Assembly: GCA_029255365.1 (NCBI GenBank)
Contig: JAPFQF010000018.1
Span: 1 to 62,170, forward strand
Reading direction: 5' to 3'
DNA length: 62,170 nucleotides
Source: Candidatus Nitrosopumilus sp.
GTDB lineage: Archaea > Thermoproteota > Nitrososphaeria > Nitrososphaerales > Nitrosopumilaceae
Made by a program: the position numbers and the translations under genes. Each line of letters opens with the position of its first letter. Position 1 is the stretch's first letter. Below, piece by piece: positions 17,562 to 26,254 of this stretch. The notes beneath the pieces were generated by a model. The model had not been told where the DNA came from. It saw only the letters and a program-made list of their open reading frames with translations, and searched no databases.

Positions 17562-18397
17562 CCGATGTTACAATTCTCTATGATTCCATCCGCTGGGAAG
17601 AAAAAGCTCTACTAGAAGCTGGTAAAAAAAAGAACATCGATATCCAGATGGTGGATTGTAAGAAATTAGCAATCAACTTAGAAAAAAAACCAGAAGATTA
17701 CGGAGTGGTCATACAAAGATGCGTGAGCTACTATCGGAACCTGCATTCAACAGCGGCCCTTGAAGGATTGGGTGTCAAAGTAATCAATTGTCTCAACACC
17801 GGAGTCTATGCAGGAAATAAATTATTCACACACATGTTGTTAAAAAAATTTGGAGTTCCAACACCAGACGCTACCGTAGCTTTTTCAAAAGATGCGGCAT
17901 TGGAAACACTGGATTTGCAGGGATATCCAAGAGTGATCAAACCTACAGTGGGTAGCTGGGGGAGGCTAATCTCAAAACTAAATGACAGAGATGCAGCTGA
18001 AGGAATTATTGAAAGCAGGGAAAACATGTATCCGATTTATCAGGTTCACTATCTGGAAGAATTTGTGCAAAGACCGCCAAGGGACATCAGAGCGATAATG
18101 GTGGGAGATAAAATAGTTGCAGCAATCTACAGAGTTTCCAAACATTGGAAAACAAACATGGCACTTGGAGGCGTAGCTGAGCCGTGCAAGGTCACGCAAG
18201 AGATGGAGGAAATGTGCATAAAGGCAAAACACGCGGTTGAGGGAGATATCGTAGGTGTAGATTTGATGGAAAGTGACGAAAAAGGGCTAGTGGTGCACGA
18301 AGTAAACAATACAACTGAATACAAAAATACAGTAAGAGTGTGTGAAGTGGATATCCCTTCACTAATGCTAGATTACGCACTCGGGGTAAAAAAGTAA
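17558..18397 (+). CDS. lysX: Alpha-aminoadipate-LysW ligase (LysX type)
   Basis: An ATP-grasp LysW ligase of about 279 residues with IKPTVGSWGRLISKL, YLEEFVQRPPRDIRA and VHEVNNTTEYKNTVRVCEVDIP near the end. I start it at GTG 17558, overlapping the lysW TGA; a TTG three codons upstream is also in frame. It is paralogous to 11771-12628. From memory, the end (T-E-Y-K-N-T-V...VDIP) is closer to Thermus LysX than the other copy is. Together with lysS and lysK this fits the lysine branch. Confidence 0.86.
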   Translation: MTDVTILYDSIRWEEKALLEAGKKKNIDIQMVDCKKLAINLEKKPEDYGVVIQRCVSYYRNLHSTAALEGLGVKVINCLNTGVYAGNKLFTHMLLKKFGVPTPDATVAFSKDAALETLDLQGYPRVIKPTVGSWGRLISKLNDRDAAEGIIESRENMYPIYQVHYLEEFVQRPPRDIRAIMVGDKIVAAIYRVSKHWKTNMALGGVAEPCKVTQEMEEMCIKAKHAVEGDIVGVDLMESDEKGLVVHEVNNTTEYKNTVRVCEVDIPSLMLDYALGVKK

Positions 18398-18400
18398 GAA

Positions 18401-19528
18401 TTGGATCCTCACTTTACAGTGACATCAAGATACGCAGTGAAGATGCTAGAGAAGTCACTCAGACTGTACACGCCATCTCTAAGTGAAAAACCAATGGCTG
18501 AATTTTTGGCGGATAAATGCGATGATTTAGGATTTGAAGATATTCAAATTGACGAAGTTGGAAATATAATAGCTAAGAAAGGTTCGGGCTCCCCAAGAAT
18601 TATGCTATGTGGGCACATGGATGTAGTACCAGGCAAGGTCAAAGTTAGAAAAGAGGGGGATTCGCTCTATGGCAGGGGGGCGTCAGATGCAAAGGCGCCA
18701 TTAATGGCAATGTTGTTTGCAGCGGCGTCAATTCAAAACAATAACGGAACAGTATATTTTGTCGGGGCAGTGGATGAGGAAGGCAATGCAACAGGAATCA
18801 AGAATTTGGTTAAGAAAAAAATGGATATCGATTACGCTATTTTTGGAGAGCCAAGCGGAATTAAGCAAGTTACAATTGCATACAAGGGAAGGCTGGCAAT
18901 AAATCTCAAAATCAGTGTCGAGGACAGCTCTCATGCCAGTGCGCCGTGGCTATCAAAGAACGCGATCTTGGAATCCATGATTTTTGCAAGGGAGCTAAAA
19001 GAAAAGCTGGAAGCGGACCAGGAAGGCAAATCAAAAGGGATGCTATTGACTGCCACTATGACTGAAGTGAAAGGTGGAACCAGCCACAACGTTACTCCAA
19101 AAGAATGCGAAACAACGTTTGATATCAGAATTCCCGTAGACATGAATTGTAAAACAATTGAGCAAAAAATTGCGACGCTTGTAAAAGAAATATCTCAAGA
19201 AAGGGAAGTGGAGGCATTTTATTCAATTCTGGATGAAACTGAGCCGTTTGAAGCTCCTCATGATTCAGCACTAGTCAGGGCTTTTACTCTGGGAGTCATG
19301 GAAGTAGAGCATTCGAGGCCCACTCTAATCAGAAAGACAGGTACAGGTGACATGAATGTTCTAGGAAACCAATGGAAAATTCCAGTTGTAACTTATGGTC
19401 CAGGAGATCCACATGAAGCTCATACAATTGACGAGAAGGTTTCCATAGACGAGTATCTCAGAGGCATAGAGATTCTCAAGAAAACGCTACAGCATTTAAA
19501 AAGACTTCATGATAAAAATATTCAGTAA
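18401..19528 (+). CDS. lysK: LysW-lysine/ornithine hydrolase (M20 peptidase)
   Basis: A 375-residue zinc carboxypeptidase of the M20 family that releases lysine or ornithine from the carrier. Metal and catalytic residues are visible in LCGHMDVVPG, GRGASDAKAPLMAM, AVDEEGNATG and FGEPSG. It completes the LysW pathway. The proposed start is TTG 18401, four bases after the lysX stop; the next ATG (18442) would remove the first helix. Its stop overlaps the ATG of the next gene (TAATG). Confidence 0.9.
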   Translation: MDPHFTVTSRYAVKMLEKSLRLYTPSLSEKPMAEFLADKCDDLGFEDIQIDEVGNIIAKKGSGSPRIMLCGHMDVVPGKVKVRKEGDSLYGRGASDAKAPLMAMLFAAASIQNNNGTVYFVGAVDEEGNATGIKNLVKKKMDIDYAIFGEPSGIKQVTIAYKGRLAINLKISVEDSSHASAPWLSKNAILESMIFARELKEKLEADQEGKSKGMLLTATMTEVKGGTSHNVTPKECETTFDIRIPVDMNCKTIEQKIATLVKEISQEREVEAFYSILDETEPFEAPHDSALVRAFTLGVMEVEHSRPTLIRKTGTGDMNVLGNQWKIPVVTYGPGDPHEAHTIDEKVSIDEYLRGIEILKKTLQHLKRLHDKNIQ

Positions 19529-20565
19529 TGCTGTGGTTTGTCGGTTTAGGTATTTCGGGATTCAAATCAATTCCTATTGAGGCGCTAGATATTTTATCAA
19601 AAGCAGATATCGTGTATTTGGAACAATTCACCAGTCCGATAGGAAAATCAGATTTGGCAAAAATCAAAAAAGCGACAAATGGCGAATTCAAACTTGCTAA
19701 AAGATGGCTTGTTGAGGACGGCAGTGAGATTTTAAAAAATGCAAAGAAAAAGAATGTCGTATTGCTTGCATACGGAGATCCATATATCGCCACTACCCAC
19801 ATTGAATTAAGAACAAGGGCAATTGAAGATAAAATCAAAACACGTTCCATCCACGCATCCTCATCAATCACTTCAATGATAGGAGAATGTGGCTTGCATT
19901 TTTACAAAATAGGAAGGATTGCAACCATAATGAGTGCGATGAAATCGCTAACGACCCCGTATTATGTAGTATACAAAAATGTCATCGAAGGAAACCACAC
20001 CATACTTCTACTTGAATATAATCAAGACAAAGATTTTTTCTTGGATCCCAAAGACGCATTGCGCGGACTTTTAGAAACTGAAAAAGGTCAAATAAGAAAT
20101 GTCATCAGCCCATCAACATACGTGATTGTCGCGTCAAGGATCGGATTCAAGGATCAAAACATCATTTCAGGCAAGATATCCAGTCTAGAGAAAACGGATT
20201 TTGGCAAGCCGCCACATACAATAATCATTCCAGGCAAATTTCACTTTACCGAATCAGACGCCCTGAAGATATTTGGCCAGTGTGTAGATGAACCGTTTGA
20301 CAATACAGAAAAAACAAAGAAAATATCCATACAAATGATGAAAAAATACGTTCCAATGGTCAGAGAGGCACTGGAAGAGGTAGGGCCACTGTACAAGGGC
20401 CAAAAAGAATTTCAAGTGATTTTGGAAAATGCAGAGTTGTATGTCAAAGATGCAGAAAAATTTCTTGAAGATGGCCAGGATGAAGTGGCGATATTGAGTA
20501 TAGGTTATGCAGACGGTCTTGTCGATGCGTTAAGATTGGCAAAAGGCCTTGATCCAAAAATGTAA
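19528..20565 (+). CDS. dphB: Diphthine synthase fused to a DUF357 domain
   Basis: Residues 1 to about 255 are a tetrapyrrole-methylase-fold diphthine synthase: it opens LWFVGLGISGFKSIPIEAL, has LLAYGDPYIATTHI at about 78 and PPHTIIIPGKFHFTE near 235-250. It methylates the modified histidine of elongation factor 2. Normal DphB ends near residue 265, but this protein has about 80 more residues (KKYVPMVREALEEV, AELYVKDAEKFLEDGQDEVA, SIGYADGLVDALRLA) that match DUF357, a helical domain usually encoded separately. It overlaps lysK by one base and the FAD synthase frame by 17 bp. Confidence 0.88.
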   Translation: MLWFVGLGISGFKSIPIEALDILSKADIVYLEQFTSPIGKSDLAKIKKATNGEFKLAKRWLVEDGSEILKNAKKKNVVLLAYGDPYIATTHIELRTRAIEDKIKTRSIHASSSITSMIGECGLHFYKIGRIATIMSAMKSLTTPYYVVYKNVIEGNHTILLLEYNQDKDFFLDPKDALRGLLETEKGQIRNVISPSTYVIVASRIGFKDQNIISGKISSLEKTDFGKPPHTIIIPGKFHFTESDALKIFGQCVDEPFDNTEKTKKISIQMMKKYVPMVREALEEVGPLYKGQKEFQVILENAELYVKDAEKFLEDGQDEVAILSIGYADGLVDALRLAKGLDPKM

Positions 20566-21226
20566 TTTTAGCGATGAATTAAAGAGAGGGTCAAAAATAG
20601 AAAAAATATTGGAACAAATCGAAAAAAACATACTTTCCAACATGTATGTATGTCAAATTCAAGGAAAAGACCCGTTTGAAATTATCAAGAAAAAAAGTAT
20701 GCTTTCTGAGGAGATGATCAAATCAAAAATTAACGATTTGGTTAAAGGCCAATTTGTCAACGAAGACAGAAAAACCCTTACCAAGATTGGAAGAAACTCA
20801 TTGTGCGTTGTGTTAGCAGGGGGAGTTTTCGACATTATTCATCCAGGGCACATCCATACATTGAATGCGGCAAAAAAATTAGGAGATATTTTAGTCGTTG
20901 TGGTTGCAACGGACAATACGGCAGTAAAAATGAAGAAAAGAAGGCCACTTCACGCACAAGAGCAAAGGCAAGAGTTGGTCAATTCGCTATCAATTGTAGA
21001 CATCTGCCTGATTGGGCAAGAAGACGACATATTCAAAACTGTAAATCACATAAAGCCGCAGATAATTGCACTAGGCTATGATCAAGTTCACCAAGAAAAA
21101 TTCATCACCGAAGGATGCAAAAAAATAGAACTTGATGCAAAGGTAGCAAGACTGCAATCCCCAATTCCTGAAAGTTCCAGCTCTAAAATTGAAGAAGAGT
21201 ATGGCGAATCCATTCACGGAATTTAG
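20549..21226 (+). CDS. ribL: Archaeal FAD synthase (RibL-like cytidylyltransferase) with N-terminal helix-turn-helix extension
   Basis: The C-terminal 140 residues form a nucleotidyltransferase: VVLAGGVFDIIHPGHIHTLNAAK contains the HxGH motif, followed by KKRRPLHAQEQRQELVNSL and PIPESSSSKI. This matches archaeal FMN adenylyltransferase RibL. The first about 85 residues are an extra helical region ending SKINDLVKGQFVNEDRKTLTKIGR, which looks like a winged helix. The frame begins at TTG 20549 inside dphB; an in-frame ATG near 20642 would cut part of the extension. It meets the riboflavin kinase gene tail to tail with a 4-bp overlap. Confidence 0.83.
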   Translation: MIQKCNFSDELKRGSKIEKILEQIEKNILSNMYVCQIQGKDPFEIIKKKSMLSEEMIKSKINDLVKGQFVNEDRKTLTKIGRNSLCVVLAGGVFDIIHPGHIHTLNAAKKLGDILVVVVATDNTAVKMKKRRPLHAQEQRQELVNSLSIVDICLIGQEDDIFKTVNHIKPQIIALGYDQVHQEKFITEGCKKIELDAKVARLQSPIPESSSSKIEEEYGESIHGI

Positions 21227-21906
21227 GAGTTTGCCTGGATATTGATTGAAACTTTGGAACCGTCTTTTAATTTTGCAGTTTTTCTCAAACAAGATTTTGA
21301 AATTAGTTCTATTATAGAATCATCATGATGTGTGCGCTCAAGAACGATTAACTCGCAATTGGCAGAGTTGTTGAGTTTTGCAGCGAAGCATTTCACCCAC
21401 CCATAAGTTCTCTTTCCATCTGAAAAACTCTTGATTTTTACACCGTCCAGGGTTTCAAATTGTTTAATTGCCTCCTGATGGATTTTTTGGTCCAGCCTAA
21501 CATTAAGCGTGCCAGGATACGGTACATACCCGATTTTAGACTGGAATTGTTTCGTGTACCCCTTCAACCCCATGTAGTATGCGCCTTCGCCCATTCCGGA
21601 AACCAGCGTACCCTTTAGCTCAACGTGAGAAGGCGAAGAATCGAGGCTTTTTTGCAGTATTGCTGAAAGTTTTACCATTTCAGAATATCCTTTTGAAGTA
21701 ATTTTAACTGAAATGTTTCGTCCGCCCATTATTCTCTCAATGAACTGGTTTTGTTCCAATTCAAGAAGATGTTTTGATGCTGCCTGTTGTGATTTTTTGA
21801 TACTTTTTCCCAATGAAGAGGTTGTAATTGGGACATAGTTGTATTTTGCGCCTTTTGAAAGCAGATATGAGAGTGTTAAGAGATGTTGGATTTTCAGCTC
21901 AGTCAT
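21223..21906 (-). CDS. rbkR: RbkR: winged-helix regulator fused to CTP-dependent riboflavin kinase
   Basis: A 227-residue two-domain protein. Residues 1 to about 90 form a winged helix (SLGKSIKKSQQAASKHLLELEQNQFIERIMGGRN). Residues about 95-225 are the archaeal riboflavin kinase: GTLVSGMGEGAYYMGLKGY, IGYVPYPGTLNVRLD and a C-terminal SKSCLRKTAKLKDGS. It makes FMN from riboflavin using CTP. The same fusion is known in archaea as the riboflavin-pathway regulator RbkR. Facing the FAD synthase, it gives riboflavin-to-FMN-to-FAD in one locus. No operator could be identified in the 5 bp separating it from dnaG. Confidence 0.9.
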   Translation of the reverse strand: MTELKIQHLLTLSYLLSKGAKYNYVPITTSSLGKSIKKSQQAASKHLLELEQNQFIERIMGGRNISVKITSKGYSEMVKLSAILQKSLDSSPSHVELKGTLVSGMGEGAYYMGLKGYTKQFQSKIGYVPYPGTLNVRLDQKIHQEAIKQFETLDGVKIKSFSDGKRTYGWVKCFAAKLNNSANCELIVLERTHHDDSIIELISKSCLRKTAKLKDGSKVSINIQANS

Positions 21907-21911
21907 CTATT

Positions 21912-23054
21912 CTAAGATACGCCCAAGTCAGCGAATGTTTTCAGTGTCATCCCATCAGGGTTGGATAATTTTACAACTCTGTGTCCTATTACACATTCAA
22001 CGCCTGCGCTTTTGGCACCTTCTAAAAGCCTCTTAGTGATAATTCCATCCAGTAGAAGGTATTTGATTCCAGACTGTGATGACAGTTTGCTTACAACTTC
22101 GCTGATTGGAACTTTGAAGACTTCCTTTTGATTAGCATCCAGTCCGACTGCTTCAAGGGTTTCATTTAGATTTGGAAATATTTTTGCTGCCATTACTGCG
22201 ACAGATTTATCATCTTCACTTTTTAGCTTAGGTGCAGGTTTTCCATCCCTGATCTCATTGGCAATTGGTCTTAGAATCTCATCAATTCTTTGCGGAGTTA
22301 ATTCTTCGACCTCAACGCCGGGGTCTGCTTGAAGTTCGTAATCCAAAGTAACAACAGATTTGAGTTCTTTGAGAATAAATCCTCCTGCCCTGTCACCGTC
22401 AATGAATGCAACAACGGTTTCTTTTTTACTGCATAATTCTTTGATAGATTCATCAATTTTTGCACCTTCAATTGCAAGAACATTGTCATATCCTGCTCTC
22501 AGAAGATTGATCACATCTGCTCTTCCTTCAACTAAGATTAGCCAGGTGGAATCAAAGGCGCCTGAACTGCATGTTAATTTTGATGGCCCATATGTCGATA
22601 GCTTGCCCACATCACCTCGATGAACATCATTCAGCATGGTTTCTCCTTCACTGACAGTTTTAGTTGCCCATTTCTGCTTGATTTCTTTTGCACGTCTTAC
22701 AATATCGTCTTTCTTTGCAGCTCGCACATCGTCAATAGTTTCCAATCTGAATTTACAATCAAATGGGCCTACCTTATCGATGCTTTCAATTCCAGCAGCA
22801 ATTAATGCGCAAGTATCAATGTCAGTACTCATTGGGATTAATGCATCGCCAACAGTGGTGTTGGAAGTAGCTTTCGTATTTACTTCAATGCGACCTACCT
22901 TAGAAACTCGTTGCAGCTCATTCAGATTCATCTCTGGCCCTAACAGTCCTTCTGTTTGGCCAAAAATGGCTCCGATTATATCTGCTCTTTCAACGAGTCC
23001 ATCGACTTCATAGGAAAGCTTAACGTGATATTTGACAATTCCTTGCTGAACCAT
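21912..23054 (-). CDS. dnaG: Archaeal DnaG-like primase
   Basis: A 380-residue DnaG of the archaeal type: it starts MVQQGIVKYHVKLSYEVDGLVERADIIGAIFGQTEGLLG, and the Toprim domain shows WLILVEGRADVINLLRAGY, ALIAxxG-like ALAIEGAKIDESI (printed NVLAIEGAKI) and VAFIDGDRAGGFI. In archaea this protein is associated with the exosome and RNA as well as having primase activity. It lies 5 bp upstream of rbkR on the same strand, so they are probably co-transcribed. Length is slightly short of euryarchaeal forms (about 400-450). Confidence 0.94.
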   Translation of the reverse strand: MVQQGIVKYHVKLSYEVDGLVERADIIGAIFGQTEGLLGPEMNLNELQRVSKVGRIEVNTKATSNTTVGDALIPMSTDIDTCALIAAGIESIDKVGPFDCKFRLETIDDVRAAKKDDIVRRAKEIKQKWATKTVSEGETMLNDVHRGDVGKLSTYGPSKLTCSSGAFDSTWLILVEGRADVINLLRAGYDNVLAIEGAKIDESIKELCSKKETVVAFIDGDRAGGFILKELKSVVTLDYELQADPGVEVEELTPQRIDEILRPIANEIRDGKPAPKLKSEDDKSVAVMAAKIFPNLNETLEAVGLDANQKEVFKVPISEVVSKLSSQSGIKYLLLDGIITKRLLEGAKSAGVECVIGHRVVKLSNPDGMTLKTFADLGVS

Positions 23055-23205
23055 AAACTATTCATCTCCTTTATTTGCATATTCTGAGTTTCTGCCTGTG
23101 ATATATGAGGGTATCGCAAAAAATAATAAAAATACTAGATTTTTCAAGAAATTTGTCAATTACAGCGTTCGCTAAGAGCAATCTAAAAATGAAAAATGAT
23201 GTTGT

Positions 23206-23556
23206 TTATTCTGTGCTAAATGAGGAACCGCATGAACAGGATTTTGTAACATTTGGATTGTTAATCTTGAATCCAGAACCCATTAGGCTTTCAATATAGT
23301 CTACGTTTGCACCTTGTAGGTGGTCAACGCTGTAGCTGTCAACTAAAAGTTTGACTCCATTTTCCTCCATAACAATGTCATCCTCTTCTGGTGCTTTCTC
23401 AAAGCCCATTCCATAAGATAGACCAGAGCAGCCTCCACCTTGAACATATACTCTAAGATATTCAGGGGATTCTGCCTCTTCTTTCATGAATTCATGGATT
23501 TTTTCAGCTGCTTTTGCAGTAACGGTAATCATCTTTTGTGCTTGTTCAGTTGCCAT
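23206..23556 (-). CDS. A-type iron-sulfur cluster carrier (IscA/ErpA/HesB)
   Basis: A 116-residue protein that carries Fe-S clusters to target proteins. The three conserved cysteines are in VQGGGCSGLSYGMGF and SCSCGSSFSTE, the family pattern. It stands alone between dnaG and a regulator region. Whether it behaves as ErpA, IscA or SufA cannot be resolved from sequence. Confidence 0.92.
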   Translation of the reverse strand: MATEQAQKMITVTAKAAEKIHEFMKEEAESPEYLRVYVQGGGCSGLSYGMGFEKAPEEDDIVMEENGVKLLVDSYSVDHLQGANVDYIESLMGSGFKINNPNVTKSCSCGSSFSTE

Positions 23557-23647
23557 AATGAAGAAAAATGCTGTTTCAAATTATAATAAGCTTTTCCCAC
23601 GCAACACACTAGTAATTCAGGAAATAGTAGCCGTTTTGCTGTAATTT

Positions 23648-23749
23648 TCAGCAATATGCAAAATGTTTGGCCAGATCGCCAGAGGTCAGAATTCCAATAA
23701 AATTGCAATCATCAGCAACAGGCAGTTTTCCAACATTTCGAGCAGACAT
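23648..23749 (-). pseudogene. CBS-domain remnant
   Basis: The minus strand reads HLMSARNVGKLPVADD then CNFIGILTSGDLAKHF before a stop, which is the second half of a CBS domain (x-x-x-LPVxDD...xxGILTxxDL). An in-frame TGA stands two codons before the HLM, and the first half of the domain is not readable in any one frame. At most 33 residues could be made from the ATG at 23749. This looks like a decayed CBS-domain gene, not a functional small protein. Confidence 0.6.
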
Positions 23750-23808
23750 CAGATGAATTCATGGAACAGAATTTGCACAGATGTGTATTTCAGGGGATTG
23801 ACAGAATT

Positions 23809-24411
23809 TCAGTTATGGTAATCATGTTCATCAAAATCAGAACCTAGAGATACAGATAAAATTACGGTGGCGTCAGTTGTTTGAAATTGTAGCTCTTTGT
23901 CAGGTAAGAAGCTGTGAAACACCTGTGTCAGCAATTGTTCGGTAAATACAGACCATTTCAATCCCAACTCATGTTGAATTAAAAATGTGTGCATGTCACC
24001 TTCCACACGATGGTCAGAATTCATTCCCGATGCTCGCATGTAATCCTCTAATGTTTCAACACATCGTTTCAAATCATACCCTCCTTTGATAAACAGCACA
24101 GTGTCCTTAATCATAGGAAACATCAACGTGATAATTTCATCAATGTCCTGTCCTTCCAATTCCACTCCCAGCGCTTCAAGAATTCCCTTAGGTACTGGAA
24201 TCATTCCAATTTTGCCGGAGAATCTATCCCATCGAATATATTTTTCCATTATCTGTCGGACTAGAACGTTTTGTGAAATGCCTTTTTGTGCAGATTCGGT
24301 TTCCAGTTCAATGACAAGCTTTTCTGGAAGTCTATACGTAATGCTTCGAGTGGATTCCTTTTTTGAGGAATGAATTTGTCGTTTTGTAGAAGTTAAATTT
24401 TCATCCATCAT
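23809..24411 (-). CDS. Putative ribbon-helix-helix regulator, 200 aa
   Basis: Residues about 20-55 (TRSITYRLPEKLVIELETES then SQNVLVRQIMEKY) resemble a ribbon-helix-helix DNA-binding segment: a short strand followed by two helices. The remaining 145 residues have no family I recognise; they contain GKIGMIPVPKGILEALG and a C-terminal VILSVSLGSDFDEHDYHN. It is next to a winged-helix gene with 28 bp between, on the same strand, so both may be regulators of one unit. Likely thaumarchaeal-specific. Confidence 0.6.
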   Translation of the reverse strand: MMDENLTSTKRQIHSSKKESTRSITYRLPEKLVIELETESAQKGISQNVLVRQIMEKYIRWDRFSGKIGMIPVPKGILEALGVELEGQDIDEIITLMFPMIKDTVLFIKGGYDLKRCVETLEDYMRASGMNSDHRVEGDMHTFLIQHELGLKWSVFTEQLLTQVFHSFLPDKELQFQTTDATVILSVSLGSDFDEHDYHN

Positions 24412-24439
24412 TTTTAGATTAAATAAAAATCCTCAATAG

Positions 24440-24778
24440 TTAATTTGCGCGTGTGTTTGGCACAAGCTCGACAGATGTTATCTCCAGATCACATTTTAAA
24501 GAAATAGATTTTACTCTACTTTTGTATAAAAAGTATTTTTTTCCATCTTGGTTAATTGAGCCAGAAATAGCAAGTAATTTTGCATCATACAGAGTCTGTA
24601 ATCGTCTATAGACAGTGCTGATAGGAATTTTCTTTTCGCCAGATATTTCCATTGCGGATTTTGGTTTTTCCAGAGTATCATGGAGGATTGATTTACAATA
24701 TTTATCAGCAAGGATTTCCAAAATGACTTGCTTTCGTTCATCATCCACTATTTTTACGGACTGAACTAATTCTTGCAT
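24440..24778 (-). CDS. Winged-helix transcriptional regulator (ArsR-like)
   Basis: A 112-residue protein with a helix-turn-helix core: VILEILADKYCKSILHDTL, SAMEISGEKKIPISTVYRRLQTLYDAKLLAISGSI. The first part, with a repeating helix then a recognition helix IPISTVYRRL, fits the ArsR/TrmB-like winged-helix class. The gene is divergent from the cupredoxin (about 95 bp between starts), which is a plausible target. No effector-binding motif is visible. Confidence 0.75.
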   Translation of the reverse strand: MQELVQSVKIVDDERKQVILEILADKYCKSILHDTLEKPKSAMEISGEKKIPISTVYRRLQTLYDAKLLAISGSINQDGKKYFLYKSRVKSISLKCDLEITSVELVPNTRAN

Positions 24779-24840
24779 GAAAAAACAGGTTCAAAATTAG
24801 ATATAATAGATTAGACCGCACTGCAAGACAATGTATACTC

Positions 24841-24850
24841 ATTTAATAAA
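24841..24850 (+). promoter_or_regulatory. TATA box for the cupredoxin gene
   Basis: The sequence atttaataaa is centred 28 bp before the ATG at 24874, consistent with a leaderless or near-leaderless transcript. It argues for the ATG at 24874 over a TTG two codons upstream. Confidence 0.55.
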
Positions 24851-24873
24851 TTCTCTAAAAGGTATTTTTGAGT

Positions 24874-25398
24874 ATGAAACACAGATCAATGAAAATATCT
24901 GTTCTAACAATAATGTTTTCAATCTTAATAGTTTCATTTACAGCCAACGAAGCAATTGCAGAATCAGTTCCAGAATGGGTAAAAAATAATGCATTATGGT
25001 ACGGTCAAGGAAATATTTCAGAAACAGAATTTCTTAACGCAATTAAATTTTTGATCGATAATGGAATTATAGTAATAGACAGTACCGAAGAGTCAATTTC
25101 AGAAGTTATGGAAGCCACAATAATAATACCTAATGGGAATTTTGATGTTTCAAGTGTAGGATTTTACTCCCCATTGAATCTGGAAATTAATGCAGGTACA
25201 ACAGTCATATGGGCAAATGAAGATTCGGTTCCACATACAATTCAAAGTCAAGACGAAGTGGGAAAAGTAATTGACATGTTTAACAGTGCATCATTGAACA
25301 CGGGAGATAGATTTGAATTCACGTTTGAAGAATCAGGAGTTTACAACTACTTTTGTTCATTCCATCCATGGAGAGTTGGAGTAGTTACCGTAAAATAG
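24874..25398 (+). CDS. Secreted cupredoxin (plastocyanin-like) with N-terminal thaumarchaeal repeat domain
   Basis: A 174-residue exported blue-copper-fold protein. Residues 1 to about 30 are a signal peptide (hydrophobic core VLTIMFSILIVSFTANEAIAES). A short domain VPEWVKNNALWYGQGNISETEFLNAIKFLI follows, frequent in thaumarchaeal extracellular proteins. The C-terminal cupredoxin has His in SVPHTIQS and Cys/His in YNYFCSFHPWRVG. Such proteins are proposed electron carriers in ammonia oxidation. The usual axial Met three residues after the second His is Arg here (H-P-W-R), so the copper site may differ or be absent. Confidence 0.88.
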   Translation: MKHRSMKISVLTIMFSILIVSFTANEAIAESVPEWVKNNALWYGQGNISETEFLNAIKFLIDNGIIVIDSTEESISEVMEATIIIPNGNFDVSSVGFYSPLNLEINAGTTVIWANEDSVPHTIQSQDEVGKVIDMFNSASLNTGDRFEFTFEESGVYNYFCSFHPWRVGVVTVK

Positions 25399-25456
25399 AA
25401 TGAATGAAACTCTAACTTTTTTAAAAATAATAAAATAAGAAGGAAATTAGAAATAG

Positions 25457-26254
<798 letters not shown>

